Numbered from the stretch's first letter, positions 36,201 through 47,538 are shown. The stretch is 64,000 nt of DNA from Bugula neritina (GCA_964035545.1 OZ037771.1:868001-932000); one strand, 5' to 3'. A program made the numbers and translations. The notes: generated from the sequence alone by a model not told the origin.

Positions 36201-36309
36201 TCTAGCATGTTGAATAGTAAATATTTATTCTGTTTCAGTATGCTGTATCACATGTGCCGCTGCAATGACAACCTGTCCTCTCTATAGACAGTGCAACATC
36301 TGTTACTGA
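30211..36309 (+). CDS. IAP-B: BIR-BIR-UBA-RING inhibitor of apoptosis protein with a defective RING
   Basis: Exons: 30211-30502, 31235-31311 (or to 31353), 31817-31957, 33031-33289, 34137-34336, 34429-34533, 34822-34936, 35387-35500, 36239-36309; about 451-465 aa from the ATG at 30229. An acceptor at 30210 means an upstream exon, perhaps coding, may exist. BIR1 (exon 1) has CPHC, then H and CP. A proline-rich linker follows, then a canonical BIR (FAVENRRMATFLTY, WGYFYE, CFSC, H, C), a UBA-like segment (PVQTALSMGTGRED) and a RING (CKIC, PCGHL, CCITC). The last zinc pair reads CPLY instead of CPLC, so the eighth ligand is lost. The second BIR of IAP-A and IAP-C has no counterpart. The reading frame is open throughout, so this may be an expressed but ligase-weak paralogue. 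Confidence 0.75.
30590..30705. repeat. About 35-base tandem repeat in IAP-B intron 1
   Basis: Three to four copies of a unit containing GCCTAGTTTGTTTGCTGCCA and GGTGTAAATACTAAT. Confidence 0.85.
31363..31465. repeat. 34-base tandem repeat in IAP-B intron 2
   Basis: Three copies of a unit containing CTTATGTGTTACACTCTTCT and CTAGAGATATATAA. Confidence 0.88.
31817..31957 (+). other. Proline-rich repeat exon of IAP-B
   Basis: The 141-base exon (phase 0 to 0) encodes five PPSA units (VPPSAVPPSAGPPSA and so on) between two BIR exons. The 21-base DNA unit CCTCCGTCTGCTG with a varying codon is nearly uniform. The other two frames give Cys/Trp-rich nonsense, so the phase choice is clear. It is probably a flexible spacer. 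Confidence 0.7.
33290..34098. repeat. 15-base minisatellite at IAP-B exon 4 donor
   Basis: About 54 copies of GTATTACACTATACA start exactly at the exon 4 5' splice site (TATGAAG|GTATTACAC). The 15-base period keeps all frames open on both strands, giving spurious ORFs. Subtypes (AGCAC, ACGGT) are interspersed in blocks, showing higher-order duplication. Confidence 0.95.
34955..35100. repeat. ACTCCCTAAACAGCCTCTCT repeat in IAP-B intron 7
   Basis: About six imperfect copies of a 20-23 base unit. Each includes CTAAACAG, an acceptor-like string. Confidence 0.82.
36239..36309 (+). other. Final RING exon of IAP-B with Cys-to-Tyr change
   Basis: The exon encodes VCCITCAAAMTTCPLYRQCNICY and the stop. 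The matching IAP-A exon has CPLC. About six of 71 bases differ from IAP-A by eye, and one of them changes TGT to TAT at the last zinc-binding cysteine. A nearby extra cysteine (RQCNIC) could not keep normal RING spacing. Confidence 0.85.
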
Positions 36310-38421
36310 CTGTATTTATTTCAACTCTTATGGTGTATTTGTGCTCAGAGTTACTCATCTAACTTCTTTATCTTTTAAGGGTGCTTTTGACTACTTATGT
36401 TAGTCTTTTTATCTTAAAACCATCACGGATGCTGCATGTGACAAAATTTAATAAGTTTTTCATGTAATCATCACAATTCAGTAATGATTATATTTCATTA
36501 AAACAATCAAATTATTAGAATATTACTCCACCATGTAGCTCCGCCCACCGCTCTCCTAGTGGCTACTTACTAAATATTGGAGTTTTCTCCCCGGTGTTGT
36601 GTCTCTTGCGTCAGTTCACACAGCTCTCACTTAAGGCATTTAGACATTTATACCCCCCAGTCTAGAAATTTTATATTTTATCAACTTTTTAAGATTTTAA
36701 ATTTGCTGAATTCGAATTCCGAGAATTTGTCTCTAGCTTCTATATTCATATAGATAGTCTTAAGCACCCTAATAGTTATCATAAAGTTTTGTATTTTGCT
36801 CATCTCTGTGATGACTCACAGCTCCAAAGACATTATCTCAAATTAGTTTTCCAGACTTTATGTTACTTCAATACCATTATTCACTGTCAGACAATCTCAG
36901 CAAATACACTTCATACAGAGTAATCACCCTACATGTATACATATATACATATATACAGAGTCAGCATATACACTTCATATACAGAGTCATCACCCTACAT
37001 GTATACATATATACATATATACAGAGTCAGCATATACACTTCATATACAGAGTAATCACCCTACATGTATACATATATACATATATACAGAGTCAGCATA
37101 TACACTTCATATACAGAGTCATCACCCTACACATATACAGAGTCAGCATATACACTTCATAGTAATTAGCCATCAATAACATCTGCTGCCACAAAGTGCC
37201 TGGATACACAAAATAAGAGGACTCACAATTCTTCATTCATTATTTGGACCCAAGTGCCATCTCTGTGTGCACAGTGTATACTGTACAATATAGACTATAG
37301 CGTGTGTTGTATACACTCTATATGTTATTTGCTTTGAGATGTGCTTAATAGTATTATAGCTTTTATTAGTGTGAAACATCAAATTTATTATGTTGAGACT
37401 TGAGATATTATGTAGTTATAAAAATAATATATAATCCATTTGAATGTTGTACAAAAATTTGTAAATTTTGTTAAATACAAACTCAATCAAATTATGTTTT
37501 ACTATGGTTAGCCTGCATATTATGTAATAATCAATTGGTAGATAGTCTAGATTTTAGATCGCTGTTATGCTGAATAATGTGAAAATATTACGATAATGTG
37601 CAGTGCCAGTCATTTGAATGTGGTGTGCCCTTTAGATATCGTTTATAAGAAGCTTGGCAGGTCTGTAGGTTATGCTGCGTAATCTGAAAATGAGGTTAAA
37701 TGCGTTAGCCTGACTCAAAGTAGCTAGCTAGCATAAACTAGCATAAAACTTCCTGAAGTACGGGTAAGTGTTGTAAGATTCTTCAAAGCTAAATTCGTTT
37801 TATATGGTTTAGCAGTTCTCTTAACTTTTTTTTTATCACGACACTTTGATTCCAAGTATACCTGTTTATTTGATCTCAATTTCCTTTGATTTAGAGTAGT
37901 CATTATATTTATTTTTAATATATTCATAGATCTTTTTATTTGTACTTGACTAAATTTTAATTTCAACCACCATGCCATCGTGAGAAGTGTATTATCATGT
38001 TGATAGTATTCAACTCGGTTGTTCGTTCATATTCAGAGGGGTTTTCACTCGATATTTTAACTACTGCTTACTCCGCTTGCCCTACTCAATTCATAAACAA
38101 CGCACGTGGCTCGTGATTTCATTTTATTACGTCGGCTCTCTTTCCACCCGTCACTGGGAAAGTACGGGAAAGCACACTGCGCAATAAGAGCAGAAAATTT
38201 CATATTTGTCTTATTTAACCGTTTCAGACCTGCCATATGATCATTGAAATCAAGAATCTCACTGTCGAGCGTGCACATAACGAATTGTTCTTATCAAGTA
38301 CACTGTACAGGAACAGTCTGCAAACTTATATGTGGTTATGTATAACATCATCTTTTTCAGGAACTCCAATAAAACCTATGTTCCATTTGCATTTTCAAGT
38401 CTCATATAGCTTCCTAGAACA
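36310..38421. other. Region between IAP-B and IAP-C
   Basis: The first roughly 500 bases repeat the IAP-A 3' flank. A minisatellite at 36900-37160 follows. Near 38060-38230 the sequence becomes GC-richer, with CACGTG and TGCGCA motifs, and an acceptor-like TTTTTCAG lies at 38360 before the IAP-C start. This suggests a promoter and a 5' UTR intron for IAP-C. No coding exon is supported. Confidence 0.45.
36900..37160. repeat. About 72-base compound minisatellite downstream of IAP-B
   Basis: Three to four copies of a unit containing CACCCTACATGTATACATAT and GCATATACACTTCATATAC, in the IAP-B/IAP-C spacer. Confidence 0.85.
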
Positions 38422-41400
38422 ATGGCGACTACGACTAGCAGAGCCTCATATTGTGAAACTGATAAAGACCGCACTGTCTTGCTGCCGGACTCACCAAAGG
38501 TGTGTTGTCTGGCATTGAATATATTGTATAGTATGAAAAGCCATTCTGTCACTTTCTAGACTAAAATATCAAAATAAATGATAATTGAGCAGAAAATGTA
38601 TAATTTAGTAGCACTTACGAAACACCTGTTAATATAAGTTAGTCTGTTGGAAGACATTATTTTGAGAATAAAGTATAATTGCTGCTGCCAAGAACTCTGT
38701 TACTTGGTGAACACATCAGCATTGTCTATAGAGTAAAAGGGTCTCAGTCATACTTGTAATATTATTCAGGGTCTAACTATGGATGAAGTTCGATTACTAA
38801 TATAGTATCCTGTTCAAATTAGCTTAACCCTTTGATGTAGTAAATACTATACTGAAGAAACTTTTAAAATTTTACAGCACTGCAGACTGAAATGGCTCAC
38901 AGTGCTAGTGTGTTGGAGTATGGCAATTGGCCATCGTCAGATCTTTGAAGCTAGAAAATGTGGTAAAGTTCGTGTTAAACCTGTGATCCACCAAGTTACA
39001 CACAAAAACCGAACCATCAGACGTAGGTTGCTGAGAAAATCTCAAGTAAATTCATATTTGCTGATGAGGAAGGAGATTTACGGGTGTACAAACTCCCCCA
39101 AGTGTACCAACCATTGTACAGACCACGGAAACGAGAATGGAGGCCGAGTCCACCGTCGGAGGCGAGATGCCGACAGCCAAAGTGATGGCAAATGCAACAG
39201 ACATGGGGGGAAAAAAAAGAGAGGAAAAAAATTTAAAATCAAAAAGCAGCATAAAAATAAAGCAAAATCTAGGCCAAAAAATTCTCAGAAGAAAGATTCT
39301 GGCTTTGCGGGATTCTACTACGAGTATATTCTTATGAAGCTTTTTGAACAACCAAAATCGAATCTCAACATGAAAAAGCGACATGCTTGGTATAAAGCTT
39401 CCAATTCTCCAAAATGCACAAATCATTACACTTATTTGGGCAATGAATGCGGGAAGAAACTCACAAAGAAGCAGCGCAAGGCTGCTTACCAAGCTGGTGC
39501 TACTTACAACAGACAGAATGCCACCACCACGCAGAAGAAAAATACTTTAAAGGTTAGCCACTGTAACTCAGCTTTTTCATCGCCTTATGATGCCAAGGAA
39601 ACAGTCTCTAAAGAAGTCACCGATTTTGCTGACCGACCAAACAATGCTCAAGTTGATGTGAATTCGCTTCAGCCACATTTGGCAGCTGAAGAGTTGCTCT
39701 CAGAGACGAGACAACTCCAGGAGGTGGCCGATACGTGTGACAAGCAGAAGACAGGTGGAGATGACTCAGGAAATGCTGATTGGCTGGAAGAAGTGAGACC
39801 TTTGCTCACGGAGGGATCAGCTCTAGGCTGTAGTATATCCAAAGCAGCAGCTGCCTTTCCTATAACTGTCAACACCGTCAGCCGAGTAGATAACGGAGAG
39901 AAATCTGATGCCGTAACTCAACGTCTCAAGACTTATGCCCATTTCAAGAGTAATGTGATGCCAAGGCTGACCCTTGCTGAAGCTGGTTTCGTGAGTCTAG
40001 AAGCTGATGACCAGGTTGAGTGTGTTGAGTGTAAACTGAAGCTCTGGAATTTCGTGGAGAGAGTTGATGCAATGGCCATACACGAGGCTCATGCCCTACC
40101 AGTGTGCCCACTTCTCCAGGACATCCGAATGAACTTGCAAGCAGCCTTGCCCCAGGACATGCTATTGCAAACTTTGCAATCACAAACAGGTATGCTTTCA
40201 ACTGCAGACCTATTGTATACTGCCTTAGAATGTATATCTGTTTACCATGTAACATTTATATTCTATTTCTTAGTTTCAAGTTTTCTTTAGGTAAATACAT
40301 TGACAGCCATTTTCTTTCTCACTGTTTTATCATATAGTTTGAACTTTAGAGACTTCAGTTGTACACAAGTTATTTTGTGTAGATTGTCGCTGTGTCTAGT
40401 TATTTTTTTGTATTTTAATTTTGTGGTTAATTCATTTGTTGAAGTCCTCTTGGTATCATATTGATAAAACTACATGTATAGACAATAATGGCTCTAAAGA
40501 TAAGACAACTCTAACAGCAATATATAATGTGTTTACTATTTCACCCACAGACTCCGCTCTACCATCTGTTTTTACAACTACTGATACCAACGCAGACAAC
40601 GGCCAATCTGGCTTACAACACCTCCAGGGGTTGACAACTCAAGAGCTGTACCAGAAGTTTATGAAGGAAAAGTAAGTGTGATATAAATATAAATTTTGAT
40701 TCCTGTTTGTCAACCTGTACTTTTGTCATTTTGTTCTAACACATTATTTGAATGACCAATGCAGCGTGTTGGATATACAAGCAGAGCTATGTACGTGCAT
40801 AGATTGCTAGTATAGCAAGAGTGATTCATCTCATCTCATATTTCTCCCGAGTAGCCTCAAGAGAGAAACAGAAAGCCTGGCAGCTAATCTGACAACCATA
40901 AGTTCAAAGGACATGAAATGGGAAGTTGTAAGACAAAAGACATTTTCAAGCACAGGAGTTGTTCCCATGGCAACTGGAAAACAACTAGCAGCAGCCGGAA
41001 TGATGGTGGAGAGGCATTCATCAGGTGACAATAAATACTTCATTCAGTTTATGATATGATTATTTCAACTTGAAACTTGATTCATTCAAGTCTTTCAATT
41101 GTATGAAAACAGTCGAGAATTTCCAACTTCATTACTTTATTGTGGTTTGGTGGGTTCACCTTGCGACTGTGTTACATTCTACTACTCTTGATCAACATTT
41201 TTCTAGTGTAATTTTCATTAAAATATGTTTTTTTTTAAATTTTTACTCAATGCAAAAATATTGTTTTTTTTACTTTTTATTGCAAGTTAAAGCAATGTTT
41301 TATTTCTACTCAATGCTAGAATGAGTTTTCACTATGAGCTCTTCTCTCATAGACTATATACATCAGGAGGAAATAGTGTGTAACTTATGGAAATGTTGTA

Positions 41401-43873
41401 GAGTTCATTATCAAATGTGTCTTCTGTAACTTCACCTACTCAACTCACCAACCTCAAAGACTCACTGCATCAGAAGTTGTAACAAAACACCGGGAGACCC
41501 ACTTCTCCTGTTACCTGAGAGGTAAGGTATACGTCAGGTAGACAGCAATGTGGAGATAATTCCTCTTCAAATACACCCTGCATATGTTGGAGGTCATTTC
41601 GCTGCTTTACTTCAATGTCTGTTGTACACAACTCATATAGATGGTAATATACCACACGTGTTGGAGGATCACTGCTGGGGAATTCCCGAGTCTGATGACA
41701 GCAGTTCAGCAGCAAGCTTACTGATGCTTGGCGTCAGCACGGGTCTTTCTAAGCACCCCGAGCTGGCAGTGGAGAGTCGGAGACAGGCTACTTTCCTCAC
41801 CTACCCCTACAACGCTGCCAAAATGGCTACCGACCTCGTTGCTGATGGGTACTTTTATGAAGGTAAGAATGATTTCGTCTGTTTGAATTGTTTACAGTCC
41901 AATATAAGTGTGGTTACTGTATTGCGTTAGTCAGCGCTGCCGCAAGTTGCTGGTAGGTACAATTGTTCTATCTTGCTATGGAAATAACTTCATTTGTTGT
42001 ATTTACAAGTATATGCATTCCTTCACCTCTCTTTAGCACATTTGACTGTGCATTGAGCTCGGCCTATATAATAGTATTTAGCTTTTATCGTGAGCAGACA
42101 ACTTACCAAATACCTTACAGAAGTAACATTTAGGCTCTAGCTTCTACTTACTCATTCAGGGAAAGGCGACTCTGTTACTTGTTTCTCATGTGGAGTTGTT
42201 TCCTCTGACTGGAGAAGAAATGAAACAGTTTTCCAAAGACACGCGAGAAGTTCATCAAATTGCCAGTTTCTTATTGGGAAGATGGGAGCTGAGGCTATAC
42301 ACGCAGTAGTTCAAGATCTCGGGGTTTATGAGCCACCCGCACCACAAGATAGAATAAATGTGTGTACCTCTATGCTATACTCTAATGTTTGCTGTATGTT
42401 ACATGCTAACTGGGTGCTCTACCACTGTGTGTGTTTCTGTTGTACCTTTAGACTGTGACTACGAGAATGCTGAGACCCAGGTGGGACTCTACTCCTGTAC
42501 AAACAGCTCTTTCTATGGGAACTGGCAGAGAGGACGTGAGGCTAGTAGTTGGAAATCGTATCAAGGTATGTATATACTCAGCTGAGGTGAAGGGATCTCT
42601 ATTCATTTTGCTCCATTATATTAATATTATATTCCTGTTATAAGGGTATGTTGATGGTGTGTGACAAGATGGCGCTGACTTGTAATGTATTACATGTTGA
42701 TTTAGTTGGTACAACTACTATGGAAATAGATTATAATAGCACTGTGGAATCTAGCAACTAACTGACTGTTTACCAATAACTACACAAGTGTATATATATA
42801 TATATAGATGCTGACTATGACTAGGCTACAATAAGAAGGAAATACATGATTTACATAGATCTACTAACTATAGCTATTAGGTATAGCAAGACATGAACTC
42901 TAGTTGACATTATAACAACCTCACAGCTAACTAGACAACTGGAGTAGAAAAGTGACCATCAGCCTTAGTCAGGGGTCAACATTGTTATACGTATTACATA
43001 GAGAGGAGAAGAGGATTTTGTGTCTGTGGCTGAAATTGTTAAAGCTGTGTTCGACCACAAGGCAGCCACTTCCTCTTCTGCTGTGCTTCCTGCCCCTCCC
43101 ACTCTCCCGGAATACACTTTCCCCGAGCAGGAAACAGCTCGGCAATCCGAAGAGCAGAATGACACCTCTCTGGCTGACACCCCTCATGCTGACACCCCTG
43201 TCGCTGATTCCCCACAGGCTGATGCCATGGAGGTCACCCAACACTCGACAACATCTGGTAAGCATTTGTCCTCAACTCTAGATCTTATCTGTGTTGCCTT
43301 TCTCTTTCTCGTGTTCCATGTCATAATGCTCTGTGCTTTCGCTTTCAGCTTCTGAGATTCCAACTTCTGATGACGAAATTCGGGCTCTCAGTCAGCAATT
43401 TCGGCAGCGGTTACTCTGCAAAATCTGTCTGTCGGAAGCTGCCAGCATAATATACCTCCCTTGTGCTCACTTGAGTAAGTCTCCTCTTATACAGTATTCT
43501 CTTATACAGTATCCTCTTATACAGTATCCTCTAATACAGTATCCTCTTATACAGTATCCTCTTATACAGTATCCTCTTATACAGTACCCTCTTATACAGT
43601 ATCCTCTTATACAGTATCCTCTTATACAGTATCCTCTTATACAGTATCCTCTTATACAGTATCCTCTAATACAGTATCCTCTTATACAGTATCCTCTTAT
43701 ACAGTATCCTCTTATACAGTACCCTCTTATACTATACGGTACCCTCATACCCTCCACATACATGTATTGTAGCGAGCTGTTCCGAGTGTTCTGCAGCCAT
43801 GACAGCCTGTCCTGTCTGCAGACAGGATATCAAAGGAACTATAACAGTCAACTACTCGGCCATATCTGTGTGA
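38422..43873 (+). CDS. IAP-C: 3 BIR + UBA-like + RING with a lysine-rich N-terminal extension
   Basis: Eleven exons, 939 aa: 38422-38499, 38878-40189, 40551-40671, 40855-41024, 41402-41521, 41641-41862, 42160-42359, 42452-42565, 43002-43257, 43349-43474, 43773-43873. All phases agree. Residues about 45-330 form a basic region with no recognised domain. BIR1 (about 385-450) has LAEAGF, CVEC, H and C. BIR2 (about 540-600) has AAAGM, CVFC, H and C. BIR3 (about 635-720) has FLTYPYN, DGYFYEG, CFSC, H and C. A UBA-like segment (PVQTALSMGTGREDVRL, then EEDFVSVAEIVKAVFDH), a Pro/Thr-rich linker (ADTPHADTPVADSP) and an intact RING (CKIC, PCAH, CSEC, CPVC) follow. A plausible full-function E3 ligase, and the longest member of the cluster. 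AATAAA at 43952 is a polyadenylation signal candidate. Confidence 0.85.
38878..40189 (+). other. 1,312-base exon encoding the IAP-C basic extension and BIR1
   Basis: This is by far the largest exon in the window. Its first two thirds encode Lys/Arg-rich sequence (GGKKKRGKKFKIKKQHKNK) flanked by two copies of a motif, NSPKCTNHCTDHGNENGG and NSPKCTNHYTYLGNECGK, about 118 residues apart. The last third is a canonical BIR. The basic part could be a nuclear or nucleic-acid-binding module. I recognise no family, and its size suggests a captured exon or retrocopy fused to an IAP. Confidence 0.75.
42160..42565 (+). other. IAP-C BIR3/UBA exon pair, near-identical to IAP-B 34137-34533
   Basis: The 200-base BIR3 exon differs from the IAP-B copy at about four positions by eye, and the 92-base intron after it at about two. 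The following UBA exon differs more: IAP-C keeps REDVRLVVGNRIK where IAP-B has a three-residue-shorter REDLRLPSIK. Such intron identity marks a recent duplication or gene conversion. Confidence 0.85.
43480..43735. repeat. 15-base minisatellite at IAP-C exon 10 donor
   Basis: About 17 copies of CTCTTATACAGTATC begin a few bases after the donor (TTGA|GTAAGTCTC) within the intron that splits the RING. Confidence 0.92.
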
Positions 43874-45769
43874 GTAGCCAATCACATTGCAGTATGTCTT
43901 TCAACTTAAAGTTACATAGAAAGTACTTTGAAAAATAATTAAAATTGTATAAATAAACAAAATATTTCTTTTCAGATTGGTGATCTTTTGAGGACTTTAA
44001 CCCGGAATTAAAAAGATTATTAAATTTTGTCAAGTCTATAAATATCGCCTGATAAAGCAAATTTATAACTGATGTAAATAATGCAACTTTTCATTCATTT
44101 TTTATAGAAATCTTTCAATCACTTGTAGACAGCATGTCTTTTTGCCGTTCAATTTTGTGTAGGGGGAATAACTCCATTGTGTAGGGGGAATAACTCCATT
44201 GTGTAGGGGATTCCTAATAATAAAAAACTGTTTTAGCATAAAGACAGAGGCGCCACATTCAGTCAACACCCCCTCATCAACACCAGCTGGCTCCACCCCT
44301 TCTTTACCACCTGCCGGCTCCACTCCCTCATTAACACCAGCTGGCTTCACCCCTTCTCTGCCAGGCATAGTTGAGGAACCTGTCCTACCAGAGAGACAAA
44401 GAAACAAGGCTATTAAATTCAATTCAAGATTACTACTTAATTTCTAAAGCTCAAAATATTTTTATATCATATTTATTAAAATTTGAAACAGCCTCTAGCT
44501 AATTTTATTTTTTACAGCTCTCTTAAACCTAAGAGTATTAACTAAATTTTTTATCATACCTGTCACAAAGTGTGTATACAGTGTGACGGTTCAATTAGAG
44601 ATATCTGGTGTCTCTACCAGAATTAGAGATGAGATGTCCTGACGTAATATAATGGTCTTTGTTGAGCTGTGTGGTATAGTAGAACTTTATTGTTGAACTT
44701 CTGAAAATGAACTTGACTTTTACAAGTAAAGCATCTGCTTTTATACTACATTGATATGTCTAATACTACCACATTCAACACTGTGCATGACTCATGTAGA
44801 ATAGACACTATTTATTAGCAAATAAAGAGTAACTAAAAATGTAAACAATTATTGCCTAATAATACTTGCATAGACTTGCGTGCCATACTAATTATAAGTG
44901 TAAGCTAAGTAAGAAAAGAAAGTGGTATATATTATAACAGTTTATAAAGTAGAATTTGTGACACCCCCCCCCCCCCCATTTGAGAGGAAATTATGGAAGA
45001 TTCTGCTTCCACTGTGATTAGTCAGCTCCAATGTCATTTACACAGTCATCCATCACTATTGCCATCACTTCACCTTGATAATATGGTGTGTTTATGTTAA
45101 TCTTCGCCATCAGCAGCTTCTTTGTAGTGTTGTCCACTAATTTCAGATATCTATGTTCTCTGACATATTGTTGAGGGCTACAATACATAATAAATTGTAA
45201 CTTAGCTTCATGGTGAGTATAGAATATTGACAGATAAAATTGAAAATGGCACTGCATGACAAGATGGTGGAATTAGAACCCACACCTATAGACACTTCAG
45301 TTTGTCTACAGAATAAATTAAATATAGAGAAATTCCTTCCACAGCAATGTGCAGTCATCAAACTTTTATTTTTTTTATCCTCACGGAGTAGTAGACTCAG
45401 TGCTAGGCTATACCTGGTTAAGATAAGCTAAAACTTAAAGTAGACCTGCTTCCTATATATACATATATGACTGTTGAAATTCTAACTTTTGTTGCCCTTA
45501 GTCTGATAATCATATCAGCAGATATATTGTATGTACCCGTTAACCATGTGCATATGGTGAAGTGAAAAAGCTATGTAGCATTAGTGGCTGTATTTGCTAT
45601 ACAAGTTAAAAGCTTAGAGGCCACTCCAAAACATCTCCTTACCTCTAAAGTACTGAAATTAGAATCCTGAGACGTTTTCTATGGCCGTTGCCGCTAGAAG
45701 AAGAAAAGTAACTCCTTCATATTACCTCTGTCGCTTGATCAGCTTTCTACCCGAGACTGCTGAGTGTTT
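43874..45769. other. IAP-C 3' flank and intergenic region
   Basis: This holds the IAP-C 3' UTR (AATAAA at 43952) and an open stretch at 44240-44370 with repeated TPAGSTPSL codons. That stretch is Pro/Ser/Thr-rich and could be a stray exon or relic, but no splice partner was found. A run of about fifteen C lies near 44964. The Ty3/gypsy protease relic at 45009-45330 is listed separately. Confidence 0.4.
45009..45330 (-). pseudogene. Relic of a Ty3/gypsy-type retrotransposon protease region
   Basis: Minus-strand reading gives YLKLVDNTTKKLLMAKINI then NTPYYQGEVMAIVMDD. This resembles the flap and C-terminal part of gypsy-type Pol proteases, where the family has an R/K-I-x-V-x-T-P-Y-F-x-G segment. 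The upstream part, in another frame, has GSNSTIL where a D-T-G active site would be expected. It is short and frameshifted, and I saw no reverse transcriptase or LTRs. I infer a dead fragment, recognised from motif memory only. Confidence 0.4.
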
Positions 45770-45777
45770 GTTGTAGC
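45770..45777 (+). repeat. hAT target-site duplication, left copy
   Basis: GTTGTAGC directly precedes the element and is repeated exactly at 47539-47546 after it. Confidence 0.85.
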
Positions 45778-47538
45778 CAGGGATGTAGTGGTACCCATAC
45801 GGTCCCATACGCCGTATGGCCTAGAAGAAAATAGGCTGTTCTTGGCCATACGCCCGTATGGGCATATTTTTGAAATATGATTAGTGCATAGGATAGTTAG
45901 GGCATCCTCACTGAGAATATTATCATAAATTTCGCTCACAATCTAGTTTAGGCTCTTGTTATGTTAATGCTATGTGGGTGGCATGCGTGTTGCCTACTTG
46001 TGATTGCTTAGCCTGAGATTACACTGTGAATAATAAGCAGCGATCAACATTCCATCTTCTCATCTCTCCATGTCCATTGAAGCGCGAAGTGCTGTGCATT
46101 GGTGATTACTAAGGAAAAATTTTTCATTTTCAGTGTATAAATCACTAATTTGTAGAAAATCTATGAAGGCTATTGAAAAGATAAAAAAGTGCTATGCATA
46201 AATTTCTCAGGTTTCCGACAGTGTTTGTTCTATTCGAATACCATGCTTTCCTGCTGAGATATTTGGCAGGGATTGAAAAATAAACTTTTCAAGTAAAATT
46301 GGCTAAAAATGAGTAGATTTTTCTCTATAACTTTGCAATAAAAAAATTGAAAACTTGAAAATGCAGGTGCTCTGAGGAAGATCTAAAACATAGTTTTTAA
46401 ATTTTAATTCTAGCACAATTAAGTATACGGTTTTATTTGGCAGGACTGAATTCTTATAATATACTAATAATGTGGCCTCAGCAAGGCAGTGACAGCTAGA
46501 AAGTTGCCCTTAGCTATCTTGTGTGGACTTGCATTTTGTCAATAAGCAATGAAATTTGGAAAAAAACCAACATGAAATCCAGAAATAAAATCAAAATGTC
46601 TTCAGGAAACAGTACCAGGTGTGTAGGAGAGGTTAATGAAAATTTATCACTGAGGTCTACAGGTACTATATCCACATTTTGGTCAAAAACCTAGCAGCGT
46701 TATTGCATGTTCATGTTAATGATTTTTTTTGCAAACTGTACACCGCCATAAATAAACTTTTATGTTTGGTTGTACTAACATCTGGCTTTACATTTAATCA
46801 TCTTCTAGAATCTAGGCTAACACATATTAAACCTGTCAAATTTGTTCTTTTGGGGTATATTTCTTTGATGTGTCTAGTGGAAGCTCAGGGGTTTTACTTT
46901 AAAACCAAGTTAACATACTCTTCTTTGGTGTGTTTTATTGTGTGCAAGGAGGTGTGGTGGTATCTACTTATGGATTAGACTATAAGTGCTCTAATAAACT
47001 CCAAATAGGTTTTCTACCAATTTCTGCTTGCCAATGAGATATCAATTCAAATTGCTTTTTCTGATTTGCAATCTTCCTCTGTTCTGATATATAATTCTTT
47101 TTCTGTCCACGTCAGTGTATTAAATATTTGAAGTAATCAGGTTGCATTTGGAGAGCACTTGTTACCTGCCTCTATCCTTCCATCTTTTTGAGATCTTCAG
47201 CAATATTTCTGTACAGGTTGGACTTAGTGTCAGTTGAGTAAGACTACATTTAAAATTACAGTCAACAGGTATGGCACAATACTGAATATTTATATAGTTT
47301 GCAGCAATGCACAGACGTCGTGTAGCTGGTATGGCATGAAAATAATAGCAAGGTGCACATTTCAACACAGATTTTTTCAGAAGAATTATAATTCACAATG
47401 GCTTTGAATTGCATAAATTTGCATCAGAAGGGCTTCGGCGGCCGGGGCGCTGCCCCGGACCCCGCCGGGGGCCTAGGCAGCCCCCTGGACCCCCGGCCTG
47501 GGAGTATGGCCAAGAATATTTTTGCCACTACATCCCTG
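45778..47538. mobile_element. Non-autonomous hAT-type DNA transposon
   Basis: Both ends carry the inverted repeat CAGGGATGTAGTGG (left 45778-45791, right 47525-47538), perfect over 14 bases. The element is flanked by an exact 8-base duplication GTTGTAGC (45770-45777 and 47539-47546). An 8-bp target duplication with CAGGG-type termini is diagnostic of the hAT superfamily. Sub-terminal sequences also echo each other (CTTGGCCATAC occurs near the left end and, inverted, near the right). No transposase-like reading frame is visible in the 1,761 bases, so it would depend on a partner enzyme. The exact target duplication argues for a fairly recent insertion. Confidence 0.85.
47429..47512. other. GC-rich palindromic block inside the hAT element
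   Basis: About 84 bases are almost pure G+C in otherwise AT-rich DNA, with nested complementary runs such as GGGGCGCTGCCCC and CCCCGCCGGGGG. It could form strong hairpins near the right end of the element. Comparable GC hairpins occur in sub-terminal regions of some hAT elements, but its role here is unknown. Confidence 0.6.

Noticed and set aside
43480-43735. CRISPR-like array
   Set aside because: This and similar arrays are plain tandem repeats with no unique spacers, in an intron of an animal gene.
44240-44447. Pro/Ser/Thr-rich open reading frame downstream of IAP-C
   Set aside because: It has repeated TPAGSTPSL codons like a linker, but no partner exon, domain or start context was found.
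46679-46978. Transposase remnant inside the hAT element
   Set aside because: The open frame there shows no hAT dimerisation or catalytic motif that I can recognise.
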